A DNA stretch of 64,000 nt from Branchinecta lynchi (GCA_023053575.1 JAKZAP010000005.1:744001-808000); one strand, 5' to 3'. Shown: positions 1-11,499, numbered from the stretch's first letter. Notes: generated by a model from the sequence alone, not told the origin. Translations and numbers: made by a program.

Positions 1-617
1 GGCTTTATAAATAGACAGTTTGTTTTATAAATCGATTATCGTGGTGATATAAAATACAGTTTTAAGTCTATATGTCAGTGTCAGCGTTAGAATACGAAAT
101 CACGAAAAAATAGAGAGATAATCGTCTCTAGTGTCGTTACAAATTCAAGAAAATCGCTTTTGGCATATCTCACGCGCTTTGTATAGGATATATTTCGGGT
201 ACCCCAGCACTTATTCGCTCTGGCCGAAATCTAACCTTTTGGTAGTGGGAGGAAGGATTTTGGAGTGGAGAGGGTGAGCTAATACGGCGGAATTAAAGTC
301 GTTGCTTAGCTTCTTCCAGCGTTCCTTTCACACGAAGTTTTGATCCATTAAGAAACGCGCGCTTCTGTATTACGAGTTTCAGATTTGTTAGTTCCTCGCC
401 GTGATGTTATTGCAGAGGTGGCGAGACTTCACCTTCCAGATAAGCAGATTAATGGGGAGTCCACACATTCAATCCAGCTCGTCCGGATACTATGCACATG
501 ATGAGAGCTAATTTCCTTATTTTCTTAAATTTCCCTTTTGCCTGTGTTTCGCTTCTCAATCAGGACTGTCAGTTACTCTTCCTTTTCCCCTGTTCCATCT
601 CTCTGTACATTTGGTAT
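1..617. other. No gene recognised
   Basis: This should be ECI1 intron or an upstream intron. No exon matching the ECI1 catalytic region (the AINGACPAGG-type block) is found, and no repeat ends were identified. Confidence 0.5.
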
Positions 618-1025
618 AGGCGCATTCTCGCCGTTGCCCGAGGACTCCACTTGAGGAGCCCCGCGTTTTTGTTTGTCCCGGGGACTCACTGTTCTCGCGA
701 GTCCCCACGGACGGGGTGCTCCCATTATCATCACCATCATCAAAAAGGACTCCCTTTCAGATTCGGAGAGGAATCAGATTTTGCTGGTGTTGGTGCAATG
801 TAAAATTAATTAAAAACAATCAGAATAAACAAAACAAGAAATAAAGTGGTTCCAGACTGATTTCGTCAACTGCATATTTTTTGTTAAGAGCAAAATACAT
901 TTTGGAAGCATTCCCCGTGTTCTCGTTGTTTTCCGTACTCGGAGTCCGCGTGGAGTGACTCCCTCCATTCTCGCCGTTCCCTTCGATTCCGCTAGGAGTC
1001 CTCGGGGAACGGCGAGAATACGCCT
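618..1025. mobile_element. MITE of the AGGCGTATTCTCGCC family
   Basis: TIRs AGGCGCATTCTCGCCGTTG and GAACGGCGAGAATACGCCT; about 408 bp; TAT on both sides. The interior has AAAGGACTCCCTTTCAGATT and ACTGCATATTTTT blocks shared with the other copies. Confidence 0.7.
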
Positions 1026-1203
1026 TATGTCTCTCAAATCTGTTGCCTCTATGACTTTGACGTTCTTCTTGATTATTGAAGCTAGGGCTCCTGACTTCCA
1101 GTCGTATATGGCCTGGCTTCACCTTCCGGACCCTTTGTGAAAATGGGAGCCTGCAATCGGAATGGAAATTTGGAAGATGCGACTCTTTATTTGAGTAGTC
1201 GTA

Positions 1204-1482
1204 GAGCGTGTTCCACCTTTCTAACAATAGTAATTATTAGTTACTGTTTTCGTTCCAACCTCGTGAAAAGTTACTACGCCGACCGTTCCAAGTAATTATT
1301 TGCTTACCACGCTCGGGAGCGTAATAACTAGTAACTATGATCGCTGTGACGTGATTGGTCTGATCAGCCCGCGGCACGATAGTTTGTTGAAAATAGGAAA
1401 ATTCGTTCCAGCCTTGATGCCAAGAAGCGAGGATCCGTGGTGTCATGCGTAGTAACTACGGTAAGTATGGTGGAACACGCTC
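1204..1482. mobile_element. MITE of the GAGCGTG family, intact, TSD GTA
   Basis: Terminal inverted repeats GAGCGTGTTCCACC.../...GGTGGAACACGCTC bound 279 bp. Both sides carry GTA (1201-1203 and 1483-1485), a 3-bp target duplication. Internal subterminal repeats AGTAACTA occur in both orientations. No coding capacity. Confidence 0.8.
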
Positions 1483-1986
1483 GTAATAAATGGGGTAAAT
1501 CTCGAAGTACATACGTCGATTGCAGTATGGGAGTTTGTTGTTGAAATAAGTAAGTAAGTATTTATAACCCACATAATCTTTTACAGCAAAAGAGAGTGGA
1601 GTAAAGATATGTAGAAAAAAAGGAAAGAACAAAAGACAACAGGAGAACCACATACGAAACAGGCAATACGCCTCCAACTATCAATCAAAAAGTCTTATCA
1701 GTCGGTGTTGTGTCAAAAGAAGTAGACTAGATTTCTGACGGAAATCAATGTGTAATTCTTGCAGCCGTGACAAAATGTCAGTAGCTCCGTAAGATTTAAT
1801 GATCTTAGAATTACTATGGGACCGAGGCAAGTACAGAAGAAACTTACGGAAAAAATCTATCCTTATTCTGGATAGATCCCCTTTACCAAAAATGTCAAAC
1901 AGACCAACCGAGAAAAGCACAGCCTGGGGGGGGGGGGGGGGCTTAAAATCCATACTATGTTCCTTATTCTAATATAATCACTTTAG

Positions 1987-4900
1987 GTTCCGCGAACCCA
2001 TGATCAACACCATTGGCCACAGGCAAGCTGAACTTGCTCTTAATCTTGGAACACTGTTCACCTCTGATCAAGCCCTCAAGATCGGGCTTATCGACGAAAT
2101 CCAGCAGGATAAAGAGACTGCCATCCAGCAGGCGAAGAAGAAACTGGGAGAGTTCTCGAAAGTTCCAGGTATGATCATTAGTCATACAGTAGCAACTATG
2201 TTCTTAAAGTTCAATGGGCACATCAAACTACCCCAATCCCACTCTGTAACAACCTAGGAACAATGCTTACCCCCTAGATCAGCAGCTTTTTCAACAGTTT
2301 CCTCTCTGTGATTTTCAAAGCGTAATTTTTTGGGCCAGTACATGCTGAGTTTACTAGCTCTGACAAAGATAGAAGTGATGTTTCTTATAATACTTAGTAG
2401 ATCTTTGTTTTATGCATATATCAGCTTGTATAATTCAGATTTGAATAGGTTATTTGTTTTTGAATGATTTTTGTAGCTATGTTATTTGTTATAAGCTTGT
2501 TGCATATTCTGGTACATTTTATAAAGCAAGCTAATCAAGCTTCACAGCACTATTCCACAAAGAAAAACTTTTAATAGGCACTTTAAGCCATGGAACTTCT
2601 GATGAAAGACAAGAACAATCAGGTAAACTGCATCTGCGGCTTGACTTTGGTGACATCTCAAATATATCCTTTTATATCAAGCATTGCTGAGAGTTTTTGA
2701 ATTTCCTGCCACGATATCCCAGCTCATAAGATTTAGATCGCCGAAATGCCAGAGAGGTAAAGACAAGGGATAACAAGAAAACGGCCGATTTTCGTAGCGC
2801 CTTGTAAATGAAGTCGAAAATTTTTATTTTCGAAGCATTTAATACAAAGTAAAGCATTAGAAGTGTCCATTGTGCTTTAAGGGTCGGCAACATCGGAAGG
2901 GCATCCAGGCAGTTATAACTTTCCCTCTTCGTGAAGCCTTCATACATTTTTGCGGCAGTGCACCCAGACGATTGCAATCTGCCGTTTTCATGAACAGGGG
3001 CGGTTCGAAGGGCTTGGGCATGGGGGGGGGGGGGAGTTCAAAATATACCACTGGCCAAAAACACAGCGAAGTATTAACCTTATAGGTTCCAAAATGTTAC
3101 GGAAAATGTCATTGTCGTAATAAAATAACAAACAAATAAGTAACAGGAATTAGACGATGCCGTTCGTATCAAATTTTGCTGGAGAGAAGACAAGCCTCGG
3201 TACCAGCTTCTGACATATCTACTGAAGACAAAGTAAAGTGAGCGGCGCATGCGAAATTTTTTCAATCCGAGCAAAATTCAACTACTCCTTAATAACATCT
3301 ACCTTTAATGTAGATTAGACCCCAAATCTCAAGCTTAAAACCGCACATAAATGATGCACACTTCAACTAAATAGAAATAGTGTAGGCGATATTTCGGCCC
3401 TTCTTGGCAAGGGTCCTCGTCAGGCTGTCAATCCTCTGGTTCAACTACGGGGAAGGAAACAAACCTGTAATCATGAATCCGAAATATCGCTGATGAAAAA
3501 TCATAGCTGACGTATCCGTTGTAAACATTGTTAGAATAAATGTTTCAAAGTCAGCTTGGGCTCAAAGAATATTTAATAGTGTAGGACTACGAAAGAGCTG
3601 CAGTTCGGCCATATTCGACTAGTTCCTACACAACTCTTGCTTTTAGTGTTGCTCAGATCCCAAGTAGCAGCTTTTACCGTATGTACCTAAGATAGATTTA
3701 AACTCAGCGCCGCAGGCGATTTTGTTGTAATCCGACCTTTTCTGGCATTTCTAGCTTTTAGCGTGGCTGAAATCTTAGGCCTAACACCTCGCCTAAATTA
3801 CGGGCCATTCAACCAGATAGCGAGTAGGCGACTGTGAAAGACGGCACAGGTAAAGTTTTGCAACTACTATATCATATCTGTGATATCTGTCCGTGCCCCG
3901 ATAACTCGCAAACGGAGTGGGTAGTGCTTCCACTTTGAATTTAGACTACAAAAAAATAGTGCAGTCATCAGGCGGTTGTGCCTGTTTCTTTTTAATATAA
4001 GGAGAGTTTTGCACAGAACCAGGTAGGATAATGTTGAAACGTGTCGCACCAGGCGAAATTTTGGAAAATGAGCCTGTTTTCAGCGCCACGGAGGAAAAAT
4101 CACGACTCGGTAATCGCATTTATGTCACTCTAACAAGTTTGAAACATAAAACAGCTCAAACGAGCTAACAAGCTCAAAACACACGATATTTCGTAATTCG
4201 ACTTATAGAAAATCCCCATACGACCAGTAAATCCAGTAATACGTCATTTGCTGTCGGAATTTACTTAACTGCCTCATATGGCAAGCTCAAAACTTACCAC
4301 TGTCTCTAATATACGACTAGAAAGTCTCTTCATAAAACACGACAAGAAACGCGTCATTTTCAGGGGAAATTCGCGGTTGATGTCATTTTGGCAAGTTCCA
4401 TAGGACGGATTCTGACAAACTGACAACACAAAACTGTCAATCTGATAAGCTTAAGAGATACTACTAAAATCTGTATGGAACAATACGACCAGAAACAGGT
4501 CATTTGAAGGCGAAGTTCACGGTTAGCTAACTGCTTAGTCTGCCTTTATCTGGCAAGGTCAAAACTTACGACTTTCTCTAATGTACGACTAGAAATTCCC
4601 TTCGTAAAGTACGACAAGAAATGAGTCTTTTCAGGTGAAATTCGCGGTTGATGTCATTCTGCTCAGAACACACAACTGTGACTCTGAAAACATACGAATA
4701 GAAATTTCTTCGTAGCCATACGACTAAAAATGTGATTTGTGAGTGAAATTCACGTTTGGTAACTGCCTGTATGAAAAGCTCAAAACATACGACCGTCATT
4801 CAGACAAGCTCGAAACATACGACTGAGAGTAGATTCTCTGGAGCATAGGGATGAGCCCCCCCCCCTCCCCCCTTCGAACCGCCTCTGTTCATGAAACTTT

Positions 4901-7558
4901 CATAAATTTCTTGGTCGACTTCGGGCAAGTAAACTCCGTCTTAGCTGCTGATATGGTAGCTGGTTCTAGCAAGGGCCCACAATAAGTTGTTCATGATTTA
5001 GTTATACGCAAGAGCCTTCCAGTACGTAGCCTTGGAAAGGCACGCTTTCGTCCATTGCCTGGGAAGGCACTTTTGGTCAGCCAGAGTAATGGACTCGGCT
5101 GTCCATTTTATTTTCTTTCCGGCAAGCCCAGATGACTTAGTTGGGTGTCATCTAGCAGAAACAGAGTTAGGCCGCTTTCATATTGACGATCGTTGCGATG
5201 CGTTGCTTACCATATGCGTTTATCTTGCGTTAAGGACGGTTCAAGCTTACGTTTAAGGTGCAGAATTTCTGAGTTATACATGCTATCCGCGAATATGTGT
5301 GGTAAATTTTCATTCCGGCGAGGCTTGCTGTGGTAAAAATTAATAGGAACGGGTTCTATTTTGTGTGTTAAAAGTTGTACGTGACCAATCATAGCAATGC
5401 GTTTCCATCACGTGACTACTGAAGAAGAAAGAGAGAAACATTAAGGAGAGATATTTGTAATATAAAAGTAATTGAATACAGACTGAATTAGTTCTTTGAA
5501 TGAAAGTCAGTCATACTAATTTATACAGGTAATTGTGTTTTGACAGTTACAAGCTTTTTAACTTATCTGAAATAAGAAGAACAATCCTGGTAGGCTCAAA
5601 ACTAAATCGAGGAATATACACTAGTCCAACAGACACAGCAGCAGATATTATCCCGAGTACTGTACTGGATTTTCGTAAAACCGGTCGAGGCTGATCTAAA
5701 ATTCCACATGAAAGTCATCAAAGGTTATGTTCTCTAGGGTTGGATTGTCAGGTTTAAGGCTCCGTTTTGAAAATCTATGCATACTTGATCCAAACGTCGG
5801 GGCGGCGTACAACTTGATTTGTTGAACGGCTGCAGAGGATAAGGCTTAAAACGCGAAGTACTTTTATTCGTCTTACAACATAAGCGTGAACGGTCCATTA
5901 CGTACAGGTTGCCCAGCGTATCTTTCACACCTGCGCGAGAAGCTTTCGCGCTGGATGCTCATTTACATTTTCCTTTCTCGGTTTCTTCTGCTAAGGTTTA
6001 ATTTCTTTCACTACTAGCAAGTTTTCTACATCATCAGCATGCCTATTTTGTTTTTCTTCAAAAACTTCCATTTTCCACAGACAAATCTGATGCGTACGCG
6101 TCGACGCAACGCAAGAATATTCTTGCGTTTTATTTGTCTGCGTAAGCTCTGCGTTGCGTCGACGCAAGCACGACGCAATGCGTAGCTTAGTGTGAAAGGG
6201 CTTTACGTGAAGACGATTACCAAGTTGTGAGTTGCGCGTGGAAATAACCAGCTCAAAGGATAGAACAAATCCACGTGCATGTAAAATGAATCCTTGGGAC
6301 TGATTACGAAGACTGTGCGAAGAGTCTAGAAACGCCGGACATAACGACACTATGCCAACGGAGGCACGAGCTAGTCGTGAGCTTGTGGTAAAAAGATACT
6401 GGCATCAGACTTACATAGGGACATCCTTCCAGAATATGACAGCAAACGTCTGCCGGCGAAACACTAGGCTAAATTTACTTCAAACGGAAAAAAAAAGTGC
6501 TGAAGTCCCCGTCACATGCCCATTCATCGGAACGATTCCCCAATTCTTTCGTGTCTCAGTTTTGCGTCAAGGATTTTGGTTTCAAGTGAATTCCTTAAAG
6601 TACAAACAGTAATTTTGAGCAAAATATACATTTTCATGATCCCGATGAGCTCATCATCATTTGTGCTTTAGGAGTGTTCGTTGCAGATGGATCACTTGCA
6701 CCCTTTAAGTGCGCATCATCACAGCCAAACGTAAAAATAAAATGGTTTTTACGAACGATATATTTTCGTGATTTCCAAGGACCCGTGATCATTTTTATCT
6801 CAAGGGTTTTGCTTACAAATGATCACAACAAACCCACGAATTTCTTCTTTCATCCTCTGGCCCAGCCTTGCCAGTGCCATATAAGCTTCTAGCTCTTGTT
6901 TAAAGGACCCCTCGCACTATGTACTCTTCACCTTCCAGTATTTTAAGATAGTTGAATAGCTGAGAACTCGGTTCTACGTTCAACAAATTACGCACGGTTT
7001 TGGCTACTTAGAGCCTTTTTCGAGACCAGGTGACATGTAACGAAAATAAGAAAAAATTTACCGTTTTTTCTGACGGAAAAACTTATCGCAGACAGCGTGA
7101 GACGCATCGAAGGTAGCAAAACACGGCAAGTGAGAAAATCAGCGGACTGTTGCTAACGGGTTAGAATGTACTGTACCAAATTCGCGTCTCCGGCTTTAGA
7201 AATAGATGGAGTGGTTACGAAAGTAGGTTGCGTTAGTATTATAGGTAAGACAGGTCCTTTAGCGGTTGAGGAGTGCAGATTAAAGATCACAATATAAATA
7301 CACAAGACTGGTGGCCTTGGTGACGGCGGATTTGTATGTGGTCCAACTTGGCCCCAGAATTATCTAGAAATGGAAATTTAAATTTTCTTTCCAGCTCAAG
7401 CTTTCCAGATGACAAAGCTGGAGATGAGAAGACCGGTGCTGGAGAAACTGAGAAAAAATAAGGAGCAAGATCTAAACCAGTTTGTTACCTTCTGCAACAG
7501 CCCTCAAGTCCAAGCAGCACTGGAATTGTACCTAGAAGCACTCAAGAAAAGGAAATGA
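1987..7558 (+). CDS. ECI1: Enoyl-CoA delta isomerase 1, mitochondrial: last two coding exons (5' part outside window)
   Basis: Two exons splice in phase. Exon 1987-2168 follows ..CTTTAG and ends before GTATGA; it encodes FREPMINTIGHRQAEL...LGTLFTSDQALKIGLID. Exon 7395-7558 follows ..TTTCCAG and ends in TGA; it encodes QAFQMTKLEMRRP...FVTFCNSPQVQAALELYLE and ends KKRK. The split codon G|CT gives Ala, so the junction reads KVP-A-QAF. This matches the C-terminal part of crotonase-fold ECI1/DCI (NTIGHR, the LG-LF..-A-GL-D turn, the -Q-TK-MMRKP-like helix and the FVSF...SLQMYLE tail). In that family the enzyme moves cis-3 or trans-3 double bonds to trans-2 so that unsaturated fatty acids can enter mitochondrial beta-oxidation. 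There is no C-terminal SKL-type peroxisomal signal, consistent with ECI1 rather than ECI2. The catalytic N-terminal exons and mitochondrial presequence are not in the window; nothing like them is seen in 1-1986. The 5.2-kb intron is full of MITE relics. Confidence 0.88.
2169..3859 (+). other. ECI1 intron, 5' part
   Basis: AT-rich sequence. A G-run at 3021 and a dispersed-repeat fragment near 3375-3440 (GATATTTCGGCCCTTCTTGG, GTCCTCGTCAGGCTG) are the only structures noticed. Confidence 0.5.
3860..4830 (+). repeat. Degenerate tandem repeats in the ECI1 intron
   Basis: Blocks ATACGACTAGAAA, GAAATTCGCGGTTGATGTCA and GGCAAGCTCAAAAC recur with irregular spacing (about 120-250 bp). No ends recognised. 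Confidence 0.5.
5170..6202. mobile_element. PIF/Harbinger-like MITE (GCCGCTTTCA family), interrupted, TSD TTA
   Basis: Ends GGCCGCTTTCATATTGACG and GTGTGAAAGGGCT are flanked by TTA (5167-5169, 6203-6205). The interior matches the copy at 40361-40753 read in reverse, except that 665 bp are inserted at 5233-5897. Confidence 0.7.
5233..5897. mobile_element. Nested MITE with TIR AGGACGGTTCAAGC, TSD TTA
   Basis: AGGACGGTTCAAGCTTACG and CATAAGCGTGAACGGTCCA are inverted ends, flanked by TTA (5230-5232, 5898-5900). The joined flanks CTTGCG-TTA-CGTACAGG match the uninterrupted relative in reverse at about 40.69 kb (CTTGCG-CTG-CGTACAGG). Confidence 0.7.
6600..6895 (+). mobile_element. Fragment of the third tandem-repeat element family in the ECI1 intron
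   Basis: Two degenerate units and the end CAGTGCCATATAAGCTTCT, AGCTCTTGTTT, which is the reverse of the AACAAGAGCT end. Confidence 0.45.
6902..7260. mobile_element. MITE with TIR AAAGGACC in the ECI1 intron
   Basis: AAAGGACCCCTCGCACTAT at the left, GTAAGACAGGTCCTTT at the right. A reverse copy lies at 63458-63755. Confidence 0.6.
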
Positions 7559-7605
7559 TCCTCATGTCTAGCCAAATTTTTTACGATTATGGTAATGCGT
7601 GGCTT

Positions 7606-7611
7606 TTTATT
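7606..7611 (-). terminator. Polyadenylation signal AATAAA for the minus-strand gene
   Basis: TTTATT on the plus strand reads AATAAA on the minus strand, about 100 bp past the TAA at 7710. It lies in the 151-bp gap between the converging stop codons of ECI1 (7558) and the coiled-coil gene (7710). Assignment is by position only. Confidence 0.45.
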
Positions 7612-7709
7612 TACTACCCGTCAGTAAAATCGGAATACTTGTCAATTGAACATATAAAAGAACTAGGTCGTTGAGTTGAAAGTTTATAGACTAATCTTCA
7701 GAGTGTTGG

Positions 7710-8867
7710 TTATCCAAGAGAGGACAGTTTGCCAACGAGGGTGCTAACTACATCTGTAAGGGCTTCAATCCTTTGTTCTCTGTCTTGCAGCTTCTCAGTC
7801 AATAATCTTATCTCTTCATTTTTTACACTGAGCTGAGCCTCAAGGTCAACATTGCCTTGACTTGAGTTAGGGTTTTTACCCATTCTTTCATCCAGACTGA
7901 AGACGGGTCTGGGAATGTCTGAATCTACTTGATTTGCTGTCCTTCCAGTTGCCAGTGTTGTCGTCTGAGCCACTTTTTTAGGTGTATCATTTTGTCTGGC
8001 ATAGGAATGAATTTCACTCCTCACATTTTTCTTAACACTTACACACTTATTTTCTTCCTGGCGATAAAGAGATATGTGCTTTCTCGAAAGTGTTTCACCT
8101 CTCATTCTTAGCACAGGTAAAAAGTTATTTAGCTCTTTGAAGTACATGTTCTTTCCATCAACTTGTATGTGATACATAACCGTGTAGTTGCTTGGTCGTG
8201 TCTGGTCAGAATGTTGCCCATGCTCGTCAACTGAGAAAACAGCTTCTTTGTTGCTTAAGCTGCCCAATGATTCTTCATTTGTTCCATCAACAACATAGTG
8301 ACATATTTTATCGTCATCAACACTAGAAAACCTGTACAGATATTCTCCATCAGGGATCACTTCTCCTTCTTTATCACACACAGTGTTATGTTCAACTTTA
8401 CGCTTTTTACGTGAAGGGTTGGTATCCCCAGGGCTCAGGTGTTGCTGCTCACAACTGAATGAAACACTATTATGCCTCACTTCAGGGTGGCTAGTTTCTT
8501 TCCCGTCTGGTTCCTGTGTATATGCATGTACCTCGTCAGCAACGTATGGCACAGGTACATCCAAGTCGGGTTCACATTTTATGCCAATATCATAAGGATC
8601 ATGGTCTGACAGATGGTCTACTTCTACACCTGACGATCTACTCCCATCGCTTTCATCTACTGATATTTCAGGCATGGCTTGAGAGTCAGAACTAGCAGCA
8701 TAGATGTGGTCCTCACTTCTAGAGATACTATCGTCATACTGGTGATCAATGTGTACTGTTGTTAGCTCGTTAGGAGATGAGTCATAGCTATGTTCATCAT
8801 TGATAGCTTCTACTATGTAGTCTCGAGCAGCATCACTGAAACTTTGCTGGTTGCAGATCATCACGTC
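7710..8867 (-). CDS. Unrecognised nuclear-type protein with C-terminal coiled coil (large 3' exon)
   Basis: An open frame runs on the minus strand from a splice acceptor (polypyrimidine tract then CCAG, exon base 8867) to a TAA at 7712-7710. The first ATG is at 8861, giving about 383 residues if it is the start; the frame stays open to the acceptor, so upstream exons may add an N-terminus. The first third is acidic and Ser/Asp/Glu-rich (SSDSQAMPEISVDESDGS). A basic SRKKRKVE at about residue 150 looks like a monopartite nuclear localisation signal. The middle (about 210-270) has ordered-looking sequence (NYTVMYHIQVDGKNMYF, FLPVLRMRGETLSRKHISLY). The last about 40 residues form a heptad-like coiled coil (LEAQLSVKNEEIRLLTEKL). 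No domain was recognised with confidence. It could be the C-terminal part of a chromatin- or transcription-associated protein; that is inference. A plausible poly(A) signal lies at 7606-7611 on the minus strand. Confidence 0.72.
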   Translation of the reverse strand, partial: DVMICNQQSFSDAARDYIVEAINDEHSYDSSPNELTTVHIDHQYDDSISRSEDHIYAASSDSQAMPEISVDESDGSRSSGVEVDHLSDHDPYDIGIKCEPDLDVPVPYVADEVHAYTQEPDGKETSHPEVRHNSVSFSCEQQHLSPGDTNPSRKKRKVEHNTVCDKEGEVIPDGEYLYRFSSVDDDKICHYVVDGTNEESLGSLSNKEAVFSVDEHGQHSDQTRPSNYTVMYHIQVDGKNMYFKELNNFLPVLRMRGETLSRKHISLYRQEENKCVSVKKNVRSEIHSYARQNDTPKKVAQTTTLATGRTANQVDSDIPRPVFSLDERMGKNPNSSQGNVDLEAQLSVKNEEIRLLTEKLQDREQRIEALTDVVSTLVGKLSSLG

Positions 8868-8913
8868 CTGGAAAAAAAAAAAAATATTTCATTGGCTATA
8901 ATTATGCTAATTT

Positions 8914-9061
8914 GAAAGAAATAGAAAACCGTGATTTTCGGGGTTTTTTTATCAGCTAATTATCTCTTTAGGATGATGTGCGAGGGATAAATATAAATTC
9001 TAGAGGGATAATTAGCTGATCAAGAAAAAAAAATCGAAAATCACGGTTTTCTATTTCTTTC
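8914..9061. mobile_element. Hairpin MITE just upstream of the coiled-coil gene's 3' splice site
   Basis: GAAAGAAATAGAAAACCGTG... and its inverse CACGGTTTTCTATTTCTTTC bound 148 bp; pairing continues through CAGCTAATTAT. A second copy, cut off on one side, is at 10133-10222. Confidence 0.7.
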
Positions 9062-9424
9062 GTAATGAATGGTCCGCTTGGCTTCAAACCTTATATATGC
9101 TCATATGGTTGGTTTACAGAAGTACCAGAAAAAGGCCTACCAAGAAAAGGAGGGCTGCCCTTCGGCAACATCAATAACACTGCAGAACCAACCGCTGTCC
9201 ATTCAAATATCCTACATTACTTATTTGTATGGCATTTGTAGCCTGCGGCTAAAGTAACGATCACTTTTCCGTCGGTCAGTCCGGTGATCAGGTTCTTTCA
9301 AGTTAGCGTAGTTTCAAAAGGTGCTTCCGACCTTGACATGATTGGATCCGAATGATTGACAAGAGGACGTTTCTCAGATTTTCGGTCCTAGCAAAATTTA
9401 AAATCTGAAACAGTCGTCAACGAA

Positions 9425-9835
9425 TCACCTCTCAAAATCCATCAGCCCCTTCTTCCCATGAAAGGGATATCGGGAGAGACACCCAACTTTGACGATGAAA
9501 CTTGCCAGAGACATCAGGGGTCCGACCAAAGTGACCTGAAAATAGTCACTTCCCCAATTCGACCATCGTGGGGGGAGCGGAGGGAGAAGGAGTCCGGAAT
9601 ACTGAGGCAATGAAACTTGATAACTGGGATAATTACATGTCTCATTTCACATCGGATCCGACAACTGTGGAGGGGGGGGGGGAGTTGGAGGGGAAATATT
9701 ATGACATGTTTAAAGGTGAGGGATCGGGATGAAACTTGTTGGGAAGAATAAGCAATGCAAAACTGGGGTTGGTGGGTGGGTCCCAGAATCCCGGTTATCA
9801 CGAGTTAAAGGACCTCTCTTCTGCCTTTCATATTA
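9425..9835 (-). mobile_element. Fragment of the AACAAG/TATGGCAC element family, reverse orientation
   Basis: Blocks GACGATGAAACTTGCCAG, TTCGACCATCGTGGGG and a G-run at 9671 match the 37.2-38.3 kb copy. Ends are missing. Confidence 0.5.
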
Positions 9836-10132
9836 TCCCTAGTTTCATTATGGGATTAAAAGCCTTTCGCCATTGTTTTGCTTGGTACCTTCGTTTTTTA
9901 GCGCCTTTCGGGCCTGTCGGGTTTTGAAAGTCACGTAACGCAAAATTCGCAAAAGCTTCAAGGCCCGTCAATAAATAAGGGCATGCGAAGCTTCGATGTA
10001 TTATTTTTCATTTTGGAAAACATGGTAGACCATCAGATCTACCTTCTATTTTGATTGGTTTTCCCACTTTTCATCATCATGGCATGTCACCAAGGCGCAT
10101 TTATTTTTCAAATATTGTGTGTCCAGCTGATA

Positions 10133-10222
10133 GAAAGAAATAGAAAACCGTGATTTTCGGGGTTTTTTCTTGATCAGCTAATTATCCCTCTAGGATGATG
10201 TGCGAGGGATAAATATAAATTC
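10133..10222. mobile_element. Half copy of the 8914-9061 hairpin MITE
   Basis: Contains one arm and the loop (GAAAGAAATAGAAAACCGTG to GGATAAATATAAATTC) and then breaks off. Confidence 0.6.
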
Positions 10223-10639
10223 GGATATTTCGGTTGCACTTCCGGCAAACCGTCCTCAGCGAAAAACAAAACAAAACTAAATCATAAAATCCACCACAAT
10301 CACAACAGGAGAACGATGCGGAACCAACAGACAATAAGACGAGATGTAACTAAAAACCAGAAGAAAACGGTGGGGATGCAGATAAAAATAAAATAACGAA
10401 AGATAAAATGTGCGTGTTAAAAATGTATATGTACAAATCTGTGATTATTTACAATTCTGAGCTCTGTTTATATTTACAATTTACCATCCGTCTGGGAAAG
10501 CGCAGAAGCTTTCACCCAGAAAATAGCTTTCACTGATAGAAAATAGCTAATTTCTCGTGGAAAGCAATTTTATTTTTGGGAAACCATATTTCTGAGCCAT
10601 TTCATCTTGAAAAGATCATTTCTAGTAAGAGTTGTGCTT

Positions 10640-11015
10640 TCAGACACGCTAGGAAGATGAAACTTGGCAAGCGTATTACGGACCCGACCAGACTGGATTG
10701 AAAATTTAGTCATTTCCCCGATCCGGCCATCCTGGGAGGAGTGGAAGGGAGTCCGGAATGCTTCGTCACGCGTAACTTTCGGACGGCTGAATGAATCCGA
10801 GTGAAACTTGTAGCATGTGTCCCTGATGCTCCGTTACAATCCGGACCAGACCCGACAACTTTGTGTAGGGGCTGGGGGGGACACTGGAAATCTCGTGGAA
10901 CGTAATGAAATTTGGTGGGAGGAACAAGCATATGCTCTAGATCCATTATTTTTACAGAGCTTGACTGGATCTGGACACGTGGGGGGGGGGGGGTACATTT
11001 CGTTATATGCATAAC
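10640..11015 (-). mobile_element. Fragment of the AACAAG/TATGGCAC element family, reverse orientation
   Basis: It contains GATGAAACTTGGCAAGCG, ATCCGGCCATCCTGGG, GGAGTCCGGAATGC and a G-run at 10981. Truncated at both ends. Confidence 0.5.
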
Positions 11016-11499
11016 TCTCAACCGAGAGATTTGATTATGATACAGAGATATGGATAATATGTATAGCACAAGTGCTATACATATAACGAAGATGGCGCTT
11101 TGTACAAGGGACCAATAAAACAGAAGCATTTTTTCAACTGAAATTCGAAGTCTCGGACTACCCGACTTTCAACAAGAAAGGCCTCTAGCGTCGACTGCAA
11201 ACCAAGAAGACAAGTATTTCCTCCTGGGCCCAGATACCAGTAGGAGGTTCCACTAAAAACCCGGCGACAGCAGTACCAGAAGAAGATGCAACCCATCAAA
11301 ACAAAATTGGCCTTGAACTAAATTAAATAAACTAAACATCAAGGATGCCGAAAGAGTCCCAGCTTGGAACCCAAGTGCTTACGAATTTGCAGAAGGAGAG
11401 TCCAATGTCGAAGCTCCGAATCTCAGCCGGAATCTCGGTTGAAGAGCATTTTTGTCTTTGAGTTCACTAATTACCAAGTTTCCTTAAACTGTACATGTT

